Assembly: GCA_964036045.1 (NCBI GenBank)
Contig: OZ038379.1
Span: forward strand, 117,317,104 to 117,381,103
From: Eutreptiella sp. 'Long Island Sound 2002'
Taxonomy: Eukaryota; Euglenozoa; Euglenophyceae; Eutreptiales; Eutreptiaceae
Reading direction: 5' to 3'
Length of the DNA stretch: 64,000 nucleotides
Position 1 is the first letter of the stretch, and every line of letters starts with the position of its first letter. A model generated the notes under the pieces. That model saw nothing but the letters and a program-made list of their open reading frames with translations. It did no database searches and was not told where the DNA came from. A program made the position numbers and the translations under genes. Shown here one piece after another: positions 1 to 9,474 of this stretch.

Positions 1-1042
1 AGGCTTCTTGTGCCACCAGGGTCGAAGCTGACGTCGTCTTCTCAGGACAATCACGTTGAACATGCCCATGCTTCCCGCACTTCCAGCAGGTAACCAGGGA
101 CCCACTCTGCGCGCTAACCTTATTTCCAGTTGGTGTTTTACTGTTCCCCCGTCGCTGCGCCTCAGCCCCAAACATGCAATCGATTGGTCTCGACGTCGAC
201 GCGCCTGGAAAAAGCTGTCTAATAGCAACCATCACTTGCGAGAAAACCAACGACCGACTTGTGCTCGCGACAACCATCACCTGCTGATCCGCAGTCAGGT
301 TGGAGTTCAGCAACGCCAGCGTCCCCGAACATCGCTCATCCAAGACAATGCCAAAATTCGCAAGACGATAGACCAGCATATCCAGCCGATTAATCCAGGT
401 AAGCATGTCACTGTCACCTCGCTTACACTTTAACAGTCCAACAACTGCCTGAAGTATATTGTCCGCAGTATCTCCACTGTACGCCCACTCTGGTCTCCCA
501 AGCAATCCTTGAAAGCCTTGATCAGTACGAAGCGCGTCGGGTGGCATCTTCGCAGCGACAACGCGGGCCGCACGCCCTTGTAGCTTCGTGAAAACCTGAA
601 GGTTGCGTGTCGACACTGCAAGCGTACTCTCTGCATGCCACGCGACGACCTGTACGCACAACGGATGAAACTCGTGTAAACCAAGCTTGCTGTCCACTGC
701 CTCGTCTTCAGAACCAAACGTCGAACAGTCGAGTCGCGAAAGAGATCCAGAAGACATCAGAGTGGGTAACGTATTCAAGCGATGCAGTAAGTGGACGCTG
801 TCTTGTTGAACTTGTTGCTGCTCAGCCTGCAGAGAAGGCACCTGTGCGTCGAATGCTCGCTTCATGTCATGTAGAACTTGATTCTGCTGGAACAACCGTC
901 TTTGCAACGTGCCAATAGACGTGTTCAAATCAACCGGCGCAATGCCAGTCACACCATCAGAAGGATACAACAGAGTGTGGCCAGAAGGTCCTGCCCCAGG
1001 AGTATAAGTAGGGTCCAGATCATCCAAGGTAAGTCCAGCCAT
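1..1042 (-). CDS. gag: Ty1/copia-like gag protein, C-terminus off the window edge
   Basis: Reading the minus strand from the ATG at 1042 gives one uninterrupted frame of about 347 codons that leaves the window at base 1. The C-terminal end carries a canonical retroviral zinc knuckle, CWKCGKHGHVQRDC (CX2CX4HX4C), at about 24-65 in window coordinates. This binds packaged RNA in gag proteins. The middle (about 300-600) looks like the helical capsid region of copia-type gags of microalgae, with a run reading LNSNLTADQQVMVVAS. The N-terminal ~110 residues are Gln/Leu-rich and may form a coiled coil. The start is supported by a primer-binding-like site and a short LTR directly upstream. No internal stop or frameshift is seen, so this may be a fairly young copy. 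Protease, integrase and RT would lie beyond the left edge, so copia rather than gypsy is an inference from the gag type. Confidence 0.8.
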   Translation of the reverse strand, partial: MAGLTLDDLDPTYTPGAGPSGHTLLYPSDGVTGIAPVDLNTSIGTLQRRLFQQNQVLHDMKRAFDAQVPSLQAEQQQVQQDSVHLLHRLNTLPTLMSSGSLSRLDCSTFGSEDEAVDSKLGLHEFHPLCVQVVAWHAESTLAVSTRNLQVFTKLQGRAARVVAAKMPPDALRTDQGFQGLLGRPEWAYSGDTADNILQAVVGLLKCKRGDSDMLTWINRLDMLVYRLANFGIVLDERCSGTLALLNSNLTADQQVMVVASTSRSLVFSQVMVAIRQLFPGASTSRPIDCMFGAEAQRRGNSKTPTGNKVSAQSGSLVTCWKCGKHGHVQRDCPEKTTSASTLVAQEA

Positions 1043-1061
1043 GGAATAGTGATGCTACCAG
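1043..1061 (-). promoter_or_regulatory. probable primer-binding site of the copia-like element
   Basis: On the minus strand the bases between the putative LTR and the gag ATG read TGGTAGCATCAC, close to the TGGTAGCAGAGG-type sites that pair with the 3' end of initiator Met-tRNA and are clear in the other elements here. The match breaks down after the first eight bases. Confidence 0.4.
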
Positions 1062-1157
1062 TGTTAAAAGTTCCCTTGGCTCTTTTCAATGGCAAACAAT
1101 GCAGTGAATTCCAGGAATGATCTCTCACTTGAGTAGTGACAATTCAATGTGTCAACA
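1062..1157 (-). repeat. short putative 5' LTR of the copia-like element
   Basis: On the minus strand a 96-bp segment starts TGTTGACA and ends TTTTAACA, giving TGTT/AACA terminal inverted ends. It abuts the primer-binding-like site. The other LTR lies outside the window, so the borders cannot be proved by comparison. It is short for an LTR. Confidence 0.35.
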
Positions 1158-2289
1158 AAACACCAACCTAAGAGGTGGCAAGAAGAATGGTACAAAAGCC
1201 TTTTTGAACCTTACAAATTGATATAAAAACATTTCTAAATCATGCAAAAGCTCATTTTATATCAATGTCATAGATTACGACTCTCCAATGCTGAAAGGGG
1301 TTCATCGCTTTTAGGAAAATTGCATGGATGGCATCCGGGAATCGAACCTACGATTTTGCAATGCAAATTCCATGTTCCGCCAATTATGATAACACATCCG
1401 GCTGAAAAACTTTCATCTCAATTAATTATAGATCAACAGACAAGATCGTCTGAACTCAGAAAACAACAGCAAAATTGGGTGAAATTCATGGTACCGTGAA
1501 TCACGAAAGGTACATTGACACCCTCAAAAATAGTAGCGGTGTTGCTCCTTGTGCCCCTCCAATGAGTTCGAAAATTCTAGCGAGGCCGAATGTGTATTGG
1601 AGAGGATGCACACACAATACCATTGGTCCATAGAGGTAAGATGCCGGAGTGCCATGGGGGGCGTTGTAGTTCAATTCCAGACACCAACGCCCGCGGCGTG
1701 GGCGAGGGGAGGGGTCAAAAGTTTCCCACATTTTTAGGGGCCTTTTTGAGCTTCCTGTCCCATTTTGAACATTTGGAATATACACAAGTCGGGTGAATTT
1801 TGGTTTCACCAGTCACAACCAGTGAAAAATAGTGCCCTTTTCCAGTAGTGGTACACCCCAAGCAAAGGCATCCCGGCTAGCAGAAGACGAGTGGCAACAT
1901 CAAACAACTGCAACTGGGTCAATGCGTTCAAATGTAGCGTCTTCATTCCATGCCTACGAAAACAGCCAAACATATATATCTACATGGGGCCACGCAACAA
2001 AGCGTGAGAAAGAGAAAAGGGAAAGAAAGAAAGAACGTGGTAAGGTGTTCGCCCCTGAAAGAATTTGGCGGGGCACTTGGGCCAGGGTTTTGCAACGAAT
2101 GCGGGACCTTTACTTCGCAATAAACGATATTCATATAGCGGCCCAACTTGCTAACCTTCTGCTGGAAAGCACTTTGCAACAAACGAGATTTGTATAGCGC
2201 CTTGTCCTACTAATTTGGCCGCAAAGGCACTACTCGGTTGATGAAAAAGAAGCATGCACTAAAAAAACAGGGGCACCATTGGCACAATG
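1158..2289. other. non-coding stretch without recognisable gene
   Basis: I see only short open frames without motifs here. At about 1325-1402 (minus strand) there is a tRNA-like remnant: a T-arm/B-box GGTTCGATTCC followed by a 3' end ...CCATCCA, with a partly pairing 5' GGATG. The D and anticodon arms do not fold properly, so this is at best a decayed tRNA or SINE head. Around 1650-1740 a GC-rich patch and GTTCAATTCC give a weaker hint of the same kind. Confidence 0.3.
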
Positions 2290-3480
2290 TTACATAACAG
2301 GGCGCCGTTGGCGCCATGCCCCCGAGCCCACAAGAAATGACTCATGTGGGCCAGGTGGAAATTTGATTGCCTTCCCCAAGGCACCTTCAAGAGGAAAGAG
2401 GGATGAAATTTCCAAGCTGCTGAGGCTAGAAAACTGCATAATAGCAGGTTGTGCCCAAATTCCTTGGGAGCCCCCCCCCCCCAAAACACCCAAATAGGGT
2501 GTTACCACCTAAATAGGGGCTAAAACACGCTTTACATAGGATACCTCATCATTTTGGGTGGTCAGAATATCAAAGAAATCATTTTTGGAAATTTGCATTT
2601 TTGAGCTGCCGAGGCCAGAAACCTGCATAAGCATGTTGTACCCTCGCCCCCTTGAGAGCTCCCTATCACCAGTCCACATCCCAAAAGGCTGAGAAACACA
2701 TACAAGGATGCTGAAATATGGTCTACATAGGATTTTTTGACATTTTTCGATGGTCAAAATATCAAAAAAATTAGTGTTGAAAATTTCCACTTTTGAGCTG
2801 CCGGGGGTGGAAACTGCATAAGCAGGTTATGGCCGAGCCCCCCCCCCCCCACAACCAAATTTGGTGAAAAACACAAAAAAAAGGGCTAAACCATTCTTTA
2901 CATGGAATGTTTGCTCATTTTGCATGGTCAAAGTATCAAAAAAATCAGTTTTGGAAAATTTCATTTTTGAGCTGCCAAGTCGAAAACTGCGGAAGCAGGT
3001 TGTGCCCCAGCCTCCACTCCTCCCCCTGGGGGCCCCCCACCACCCAAATTGGTGGAAAAACAGACAAGGAGGGGATAAACGTGCTTTACATAGGATATTT
3101 GATAATTTTGGATGGTCAAAGTATGACAGAAATTAGTTTCGGAAATTTCCATTTTTGTCCTGCCGAGGCTCGAAAACTGCACAAGCAGGCTGTGCGCCAG
3201 ACCCCTTGGGAGCCCCCCTCCGCCCCTCCCCCCCCCAACACCCAAGGGGTGTCAAAAACACACATAGAAGGTCTGAAAAGTGCTTTACATAGCATATTTC
3301 ATCGTTGTGAGTGGCCACAGTATCAAAAAAAATTTGCAACAACTTTCCATTTTTGACCCGTGGAGGGTGGAACATTGCCTGTGCAGGTTTCCACACCAAA
3401 TCGTGCACACACCAAATGGCATTGATCCACCTACAAACAGCGAATTTGGAAGTTTTGTGGGAGGCAATGGATCAGGCTAG
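2290..3480. repeat. tandem array of ~175-200-bp repeats, about six diverged units
   Basis: A recognisable block containing GGAAATTTCCATTTTTGAGC-type sequence, then an A-rich GAAAACTGCATAAGCAGG-like block, a C-run and a TTTACATAGGATAT-like block recurs at about 2405, 2588, 2779, 2953, 3140 and 3340. The spacing is 174-200 bp. Units differ by perhaps a fifth of positions and by the length of the C-run, so the array is old. Open frames in both directions are by-products of the repeat. Confidence 0.8.
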
Positions 3481-3735
3481 ATCGGCCCAGTGGCCACTAC
3501 GTAGGCCTTCATGGGCCCTCAAGTACCCGCATTGTCACCAAATGATCACCCAAAGCCATTCTAGAGGCAACAGAAGGGTTTCAGAAAAATTTGAAATTTG
3601 AAAAATCTGTAAGTGTCACTAAACAGTCTACGCAACACCAATTTTGGGGCTTTCGGAGGGCCCATGGCACAGGCCAGAAGGGCCTAGCGGCAACTACGCG
3701 CGTCCCCAGACGTGCTCAAGTACCCGCACTGTCAG
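3465..3735. repeat. imperfect ~194-bp direct duplication
   Basis: The segment from about 3471 (CAGGCTAGATCGGCCCAGTGG ... CTCAAGTACCCGCATTGTCA) is echoed from about 3665 (CAGGCCAGAAGGGCCTAGCGG ... CTCAAGTACCCGCACTGTCA). It sits between the 185-bp array and the gag fragment and has no coding signal of its own. Confidence 0.5.
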
Positions 3736-4232
3736 CACTGGCGCCATTGACCACCACCCACCCCTCACCCCCTACACGTGGAACAGGTGACCCAGGTGTA
3801 CCAGGTAGGGGAACGAAGGCCATCGCCACGGCAAACCTTCAAAATCCCAAAAACTCGCCCGAGTGGGCTGGGGAGTTCTCTGAATTTTTACTCCTCACAG
3901 GTCAGCAACATGCTGACGTCAGAACTAGGTGCACACTCATCAAGAAGTCGTGCAAAAAGAAATTTCTCTAGCGGCAAGTGAAGACCGCAATCAGGGAGAG
4001 CTCCAACTGGGGGGATCTCCTGAAGAGACTGGAACAAATGCACCCAGTCTACGAGATGGACGTGAGTGTCCGTACTGAGATCGAAGAGTTGCCTTCACTC
4101 TCCAAATTCCCTGCATTTGTGGCGCAGCTGAAAGAGCTCATGGGACGCATGATGAAGCCGGTTCAGATCCCAATTGGCTGCACTGTTCTATGTTTGACCG
4201 ATTTCTGTGATTTTCAGCGATTTCGTGTATAA
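3735..4232 (+). pseudogene. gag (capsid region) fragment, left copy, with in-frame TAG
   Basis: The frame reads NSPEWAGEFSEFLLLTGQ, then after a TAG at 3969-3971 continues RQVKTAIRESSNWGDLLKRL and on to QMHPVYEMDVSVRTEIEELP. This aligns with the capsid part of the G2 gag at about 7170-7470 (FTGKDLSEFAENFGRFLRLTG ... LERQYPTYETDLSIRAEIQNLP). It is therefore a remnant of a related but distinct gypsy gag. A near-identical copy lies at 27386-27842, where the TAG is CAG (Gln). Both copies run straight into the same LTR sequence, so fragment and LTR were copied as one unit. Confidence 0.7.
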
Positions 4233-4275
4233 ATTCAGGAGAATTCCGAATTTCCACTATTTATAAACCACAGGA

Positions 4276-5039
4276 TGGAGGCTTTAACATTTCTGGTTCA
4301 GACCAGGCCTGCTGTGTGTGTGCGCGCCCTTCTCGTGTTCCTGTTGGCGTGCGTGTGCTCTCTGATTCCTCAATGCGGCCCGATCGTTTGATAATTCCTC
4401 CCAATGGGTGCTAATAGTATTAATTTCTATCCCGTTGCGGAAATGCATACGAATTAGAGGCTAGGGCAACTCCAGTGGATGATAGAAGGCCCGGAACTGC
4501 GATCTGCATAAACCCTGGTGTGGTGCCTCCGCCCACACCGGCTGTCGCCCTTGAGGGGACTGTTACATGTTATTGGGCGCATCTGTTCCTGCAGTGCCAC
4601 GCCTACGTGTATGGGGGAAAACAAGTCCCTTGAAGCTGGAGGAGCCCTAGTGGAAGAGGAGTTGAAGTGGAAGTGGCTGAGGTAGGGCGCACCGGGCCGG
4701 CAGAAAGTAACTCGGTCATTGCTCCGCCATGAATGTCTTCTCTTTCTCTTCTTTATCCATTGTTTGCTTTGCGTGTGAATCATGATTATCAATCTTTGGA
4801 TCGAGATGGTGTGTGCGGAACATACTGTGTGCACGTTGAATGGGTGGAAATGCAATTAGGCAATATTGGTTTCCCATGGCCATGTGTGGATGGGTTCTGA
4901 TGCACATGATAATTCTTTTTTGCCCATGCTTTTGGTTCCCAAGCAATGAGGCACCAGGTGATGGGCCTGAGTGTCGTGTCCAAGCATGTGAGGGCACGAG
5001 GCATATGTCGTGTGTTGGCTTTATATTTTTGTTCGTGCT
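4276..5039 (+). repeat. 5' LTR of gypsy element G3a, first part (split by G2)
   Basis: Sequence from TGGAGGCTTTAAC onward matches 27831-28588 and 40434-41208 nearly base for base. Its continuation is found at 20442, after the G2 insertion. The homologous start at 40434 reads TGTAGGC, so a TG(T/G)AGGC left border is the best guess for the LTR. With 20442-21585 the LTR is about 1.9 kb. Minor open frames inside are not genes. Confidence 0.75.
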
Positions 5040-5828
5040 AGTAAGAAAAAGTGCTTTTCCAATGCTTTGAGGCATACTCCAGTTGTATTAGGGATGCACT
5101 GAGCATCCAGGCATTTCTATCTTAGTATTGGCCCCACCAAAAGTGGTGATAACACATTTTGACCTATGGAACCAAACACCCAATCAGGATATGGAGTGGA
5201 CCCCTTAATCCCCTTTCAATGTGAGGCAAATCATCTTTTCCTGAGTTGACTGAGAACTGACATATCCAAGGCAGAGCCTATGAATTTATCTATGCTTTTC
5301 CATGAATACTTAGCTGTCCTAGTGGTATGCACCCTAGGGAGCTGGGCACCTCTTTTTGAGAGGTCCTGGGGTCAATTCCTGGTCAGCCTAGCTAAGTAGG
5401 AAGATCCCATGTGACATGGCAGTGACCTCATCGCCACATGCCCTGCCACCTCAGCACATGTGGGACCCGAAACAAAGAGTGCACATCTCCTGAGATGGCA
5501 CTATGGAGATAGAGTGACCATGGGGCAGTTTTCCAACTCTTTTCCAAAACATTTCACCTATCTTTGTGACTATGCAATCCGATTTGACCTGAGTTGCAGT
5601 TTCTGTGAATATTCTAACATCTTTCACTGTTTACACTGCGGCCCTTCATGCTTTGATCCTGATTCTCTTCTACTTGCACACCTCTGGCTTGGGCTATCCT
5701 GGATTGACTGTATTTCAGCAAACAAAAGCTTTTCATCTTCCAAAACAAGCAGCAGGAAACCCTACACCAGCAGCAGACAGCAGCAGGAGAGACAAAAACA
5801 CAGTGTTGAAACCACTATAAACTTTTCT
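5040..5828 (+). repeat. 5' LTR of G2
   Basis: 5040 to about 5787 matches 19698-20441 with scattered differences, starting at AGTAAGAA and ending in a CAGCAGCAG tract. The ~40 bases after 5787 up to the primer-like site at 5829 are not in the right-hand copy. Either the 3' LTR lost its end or the LTR ends at about 5787. Confidence 0.7.
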
Positions 5829-5845
5829 GGTAGCAAGAGGCAGAC
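5829..5845 (+). promoter_or_regulatory. primer-binding site of G2
   Basis: TGGTAGCAAGAGGCAGA resembles the TGGTAGCAGAGG sites of G3 and G4 with one extra A, consistent with an initiator Met-tRNA primer. It lies just before the gag leader. Confidence 0.5.
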
Positions 5846-5928
5846 TGTCTCTGCGCACCGGCAGCAACCCCGCGCCGTACATCCAGTGCGCCGATTACAG
5901 TCACATATAAGCAGAAGGGCGAACAAAG

Positions 5929-8262
5929 ATGGACACAAGGAAGGAGGACGCCGACGTGAAGACAGCGCCAGCGCCTGAGGCACCGGCAAGGCCAGCACCC
6001 GGAGAATCTGGACCTGGACCTAGCGGCGCTGTACCTTCGGAGCCCTTACATGGGCCAGTGGAAATGGCTGAGGACTCGTTGGATGGACTCCAGACGGCCT
6101 TCAGGGCCTTCCCTGTCGAAGAGGTGGGCACTCAGCCTGTGAAGAGGAAGGGAGAGAGCGAGAAGGATGCTGGAGACGAAGCAGACGAAGGAGAGGAACA
6201 AGGGCAAGACCTGACGAATGACCCTACCTTCGAAGGCGCACCAAGCGCTTCTGGCCTCCACGCATCACCCTCTCCTATAACGGCCACACTCCCAGCCGCT
6301 GCAACATCCACTCCCATAACCAACCCGCCTATGGCAGAGGGCACAGGCTTTACTGGCATGCCTCCCTACCCCGCCTATGGTATGGGCCCACCTACCACTG
6401 CGCTCCCTGAGGCAACTACTGCCAGTGAGCCGGTGGCTTCCAGCCCTTCGCCGCGATGGTATGCGGCTGAATATCCCGATCCACTACCCGCTACTGGAAC
6501 CTACGTGGATGTTCCTGGGTATGCACCTGGGTATGCAACCTTGAGTGGGTTGAGGAGAGGACCTGAGTCTCTTGGAGGCAGGAGTAGAGGATCGTGGAGA
6601 TCCTCGAACAGGTCCCTGACGCGGTCGGAGATCAACGAGGTGCTCCGAGGAGCCACTTCAAAAATCGTGGGCGACCTCACTCAAGAGATCCAAGAGAAAC
6701 TGGAGCCCCTGATGATACCGCCCCAAGCGTCGCCTACCACGGTGGGAATGTCACCCCACCGAGTACAGGCCAACCACCTGGCGGCAGGGCTGACAAACAC
6801 CCTGGGGAGCCTGAGGAGCCGACCGATGCCGACTCCTGCAGCTATACCGAGAAGTCCTTTCGTACCGAGAACGGCCCAGCCGCCCTACAGCCACGTGACG
6901 AACTCTACGAGGGCAGAGCTGGACCGGCTGGGGCTGACAGCCTTAAGGGCAATGGTGGACGTGGAGCCTTATGGCTCTAGTGATCTAGCCGGAGACCCCT
7001 CCGATGATGAGCCGCCGTCGATGACTTCTACTTCGCCCTCGGAGGACGATGACCCGGAGGACCCCGAGGACCCAGAGGGGAAGAAGAAGAAGAAGAAGAA
7101 GAAGAAGACCCGAAGCCCTGAGGGACGCAGGTCTCAGGAGGCGAAGGCTATTGCCACCTCCAAGATCGCGGTGAACCTGCCTGAGTTCACAGGCAAGGAC
7201 CTCAGCGAGTTCGCTGAGAATTTTGGCCGGTTTCTCCGATTGACCGGCCAAACCCACGCTAGTGGGCGAGTCAAGTGCGATCTGCTCCTGCAGTGCAGCA
7301 AGACCAAATACCTGGAGAAGCAGGTCAGACAGATCGTGACTGATTCCGCCACCTTTGCCGATGTGTTGGTTGCCCTGGAGAGGCAGTACCCGACCTACGA
7401 AACCGACCTCTCCATCAGGGCCGAGATCCAGAACCTGCCCGTGCTGCCCAACAACCCCAAACCTGGCAGGGTCTCTGAGCTGTTGGCTGACCTGGATCAC
7501 TGGGCTGGACGACTGACGCCCGGTTCCTACAGCAGCGACGACCTGCTGTTCTGGTTGGTGGCCAAGCTCCCTCGAGAGCTATGGGACGAGTGGCGTTCGA
7601 CGGCGGAGGGCAAGGCTAGATCCCTCCGCTACGAGGATCTATGCGTGCTACTCCTGGAGCTGGCGCTGGAGAAGGAGAGCGACCAGCACTTGAACAATTA
7701 CCGTCCTGGAGGAGGAGGTTCTGGAGGTCATGGCAAAGGGTACCAAGGGTCCCGACCTGGGCAGGGGACTACCCCCAAACACGCCCACGCCCGTATCATG
7801 GAGAACGTGAAGGAGCTATTCTGGTGTGATGCCAGGGACGAGCAGGGCCACCTGCAGCACACCCCTGACTGCGAGCAGCGAGACTGCTTCGTAGTCCAGG
7901 GGAAGCAGCAGGAAAAGAACACCGGCGCCAAAGCAAAGCTGCCGGATCATTACAGGTGCACCATCACGTCTGCATTCTGCGGGAAGCGGAAGCACTACGA
8001 GGATGAGTGCTACCATAAGCAACGCCTATCGGCGAAGCTTAAGGGTGAAGATCCTGGCAAATGCTCAGGCAAAAGTGGAGGCAAAGGCAAAGGCAACGAC
8101 TCCGGCAAGGGCAAGTCGAAAGGACGTGGCCAAGGGCAAGACAAGGGTCAAGGTGGACGAGGAGGAGGCGCTAACCGCCAGCCCGACAACAAGAACAAGG
8201 ACAAGAACGGAGGCAACCCCAACCCTAATCCAGGGGGGAACTCAGAGCCCTCTGGAGGGTAG
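5929..8262 (+). CDS. gag: G2 gag polyprotein (capsid plus Lys/Gly-rich nucleocapsid)
   Basis: 777 codons from ATG 5929, about 85 bases after the primer site. The N-terminal ~330 residues are Pro/Ala/Ser-rich and low in predicted structure. A Glu/Asp-rich stretch and a run of nine lysines (about residues 384-395) precede the capsid-like domain (about 410-590), which contains LSEFAENFGRFLRLTG and PTYETDLSIRAEIQNLP. The nucleocapsid end has an unusual finger, CTITSAFCGKRKHYEDEC (CX6CX4HX4C), instead of CX2C. A Gly/Lys-rich tail of about 80 residues, rich in GKGKG-type words, probably binds nucleic acid. The TAG at 8260 is followed in the same frame by more open sequence leading to the protease. 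No other internal lesion is seen. Confidence 0.85.
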   Translation: MDTRKEDADVKTAPAPEAPARPAPGESGPGPSGAVPSEPLHGPVEMAEDSLDGLQTAFRAFPVEEVGTQPVKRKGESEKDAGDEADEGEEQGQDLTNDPTFEGAPSASGLHASPSPITATLPAAATSTPITNPPMAEGTGFTGMPPYPAYGMGPPTTALPEATTASEPVASSPSPRWYAAEYPDPLPATGTYVDVPGYAPGYATLSGLRRGPESLGGRSRGSWRSSNRSLTRSEINEVLRGATSKIVGDLTQEIQEKLEPLMIPPQASPTTVGMSPHRVQANHLAAGLTNTLGSLRSRPMPTPAAIPRSPFVPRTAQPPYSHVTNSTRAELDRLGLTALRAMVDVEPYGSSDLAGDPSDDEPPSMTSTSPSEDDDPEDPEDPEGKKKKKKKKKTRSPEGRRSQEAKAIATSKIAVNLPEFTGKDLSEFAENFGRFLRLTGQTHASGRVKCDLLLQCSKTKYLEKQVRQIVTDSATFADVLVALERQYPTYETDLSIRAEIQNLPVLPNNPKPGRVSELLADLDHWAGRLTPGSYSSDDLLFWLVAKLPRELWDEWRSTAEGKARSLRYEDLCVLLLELALEKESDQHLNNYRPGGGGSGGHGKGYQGSRPGQGTTPKHAHARIMENVKELFWCDARDEQGHLQHTPDCEQRDCFVVQGKQQEKNTGAKAKLPDHYRCTITSAFCGKRKHYEDECYHKQRLSAKLKGEDPGKCSGKSGGKGKGNDSGKGKSKGRGQGQDKGQGGRGGGANRQPDNKNKDKNGGNPNPNPGGNSEPSGG

Positions 8263-8460
8263 TCTGGTCCTACCACACGCTCACAAACGCAGGCCCAGCA
8301 AGAACAAGGAGCCAAGCGTGAGCATGAAGGTGGTGATGACGGCAACGCTAAGAAGAGGAGCCGTTTCATGAGGATGGCCCGCGAATTGCGGAACAAGGGG
8401 TTCGAGGTGACCTGTCCTGCGGAGTTCTGACAGGGACGCTCTGGTGGCACCCAAGACCTG

Positions 8461-9459
8461 GTGTTTTGGGTACATATCCGACTAGGGGGACGCGAATACC
8501 TGGGGGTATTGGACACTGGCGCCACCATATCTATAGTGGCCAAGAAAACTTTACCTTGTGGGAGCCTGAAGAACACCATGACCACCGCTGCTATACGCAT
8601 GGGGGATGGACATGTGGTGCACAGCTGCGGGGACTGTGAAGTGGAGGTACCTATGGGCCCCCGGACTATCGCCCATTGGTTCTATGTGATGGACACTGAG
8701 GCCTTCGACTTTGTACTGGGGACTGACTTCTTCGTACAGCACTCCCAGATACAATCCCTGACGCTGCAAGCGCCCTACCTCCTCTACGTGGACCACGGCA
8801 GTGGCAGAGAGTCTGTGCCACTGGAGCAGTCGGAACATACCTCCAGTTACCTGAGGCTATCGAAGGAGGAGCCCTCGAACATGATGGCGGCCTCCAAAAC
8901 TGAGGACTATCAACTATTGGGGGAAGTCCTAGACCAAGGTCTGAAGGAGTTGGGTTACTCGCGAGAAGACCTGAGTGTGGAGTTGTTCGCCAGCGACAAG
9001 CAGCATGTACTGGACCTTTACTGCAGCAAGGGGAAGAACTGCAGCTACAAATTTTACTGGCCCTCTTTCAGGATGGCCTACGGGAACCCCAGGTTCAGTG
9101 AACTGGGGAAGGTGCTGACCAAGGTTGCCTTGGAACGTTCCCGTATGGTCCTGTGTTCCCCCAATTGGGGAGCCCATGGGGGCAACAAATACTGGCGAAA
9201 CCTCCTGGACAGGCTGACTATCAGCTCTGTTCGGTTACCTGATGAGGCCATCTACGTGCCTCTGGGTCGTAAGACGCCCATTGGGAAACCCGGATGGGGG
9301 AGTATGCTGAGCGTGGTGGACGGAGGTCTTACCTCCATCCCCTGGGAGGATCTGGACCCGACTCTGGTCCAGGCCATACAACGAGAAAGCGATGGACTCG
9401 CCTTGGTTGACTTGAAGGATCGCCTACGACCTCAAGATGCTGTTGAGACTACACCCTGA
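8461..9459 (+). CDS. G2 aspartic protease with downstream Dam-like/FAS module
   Basis: 332 codons in the same frame as gag. The frame between gag and this ORF is open except for TAG (8260) and TGA (8428), so the shown start (a GTG) is only the first codon after a favourable context. Residues about 9-90 form a retropepsin with catalytic LDTGA (D at ~18) and the later FDFVLGTDFF. Residues about 160-255 are a separate block: VELFASDKQHVLDLYCS, then KFYWPSFRMAYGNPRFSELG, then RSRMVLCSPNWGAHGGNKYW. Its layout (D/E-x-FAS ... a PPF-like site ... a hydrophobic strand ending P-x-W ... W) is that of the Dam-like module of DIRS-type elements, but the NPPF/Y catalytic motif is replaced by WPSF. Catalysis is therefore doubtful. 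The ORF ends at a TGA, after which the same frame reopens. Confidence 0.75.
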   Translation: MFWVHIRLGGREYLGVLDTGATISIVAKKTLPCGSLKNTMTTAAIRMGDGHVVHSCGDCEVEVPMGPRTIAHWFYVMDTEAFDFVLGTDFFVQHSQIQSLTLQAPYLLYVDHGSGRESVPLEQSEHTSSYLRLSKEEPSNMMAASKTEDYQLLGEVLDQGLKELGYSREDLSVELFASDKQHVLDLYCSKGKNCSYKFYWPSFRMAYGNPRFSELGKVLTKVALERSRMVLCSPNWGAHGGNKYWRNLLDRLTISSVRLPDEAIYVPLGRKTPIGKPGWGSMLSVVDGGLTSIPWEDLDPTLVQAIQRESDGLALVDLKDRLRPQDAVETTP

Positions 9460-9474
9460 GGAGATGAGTACGTC

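Noticed and set aside
1325-1402. Functional tRNA gene on the minus strand
   Set aside because: The T-arm is convincing but the D and anticodon arms do not form and two acceptor pairs fail. Kept only as a tRNA-like remnant.
5460-5978. 172-codon plus-strand frame in the G2 LTR and leader
   Set aside because: It lies across LTR and primer site, is not maintained in the 3' LTR copy past 20460, and lacks motifs; the gag ATG at 5929 is in a different frame.
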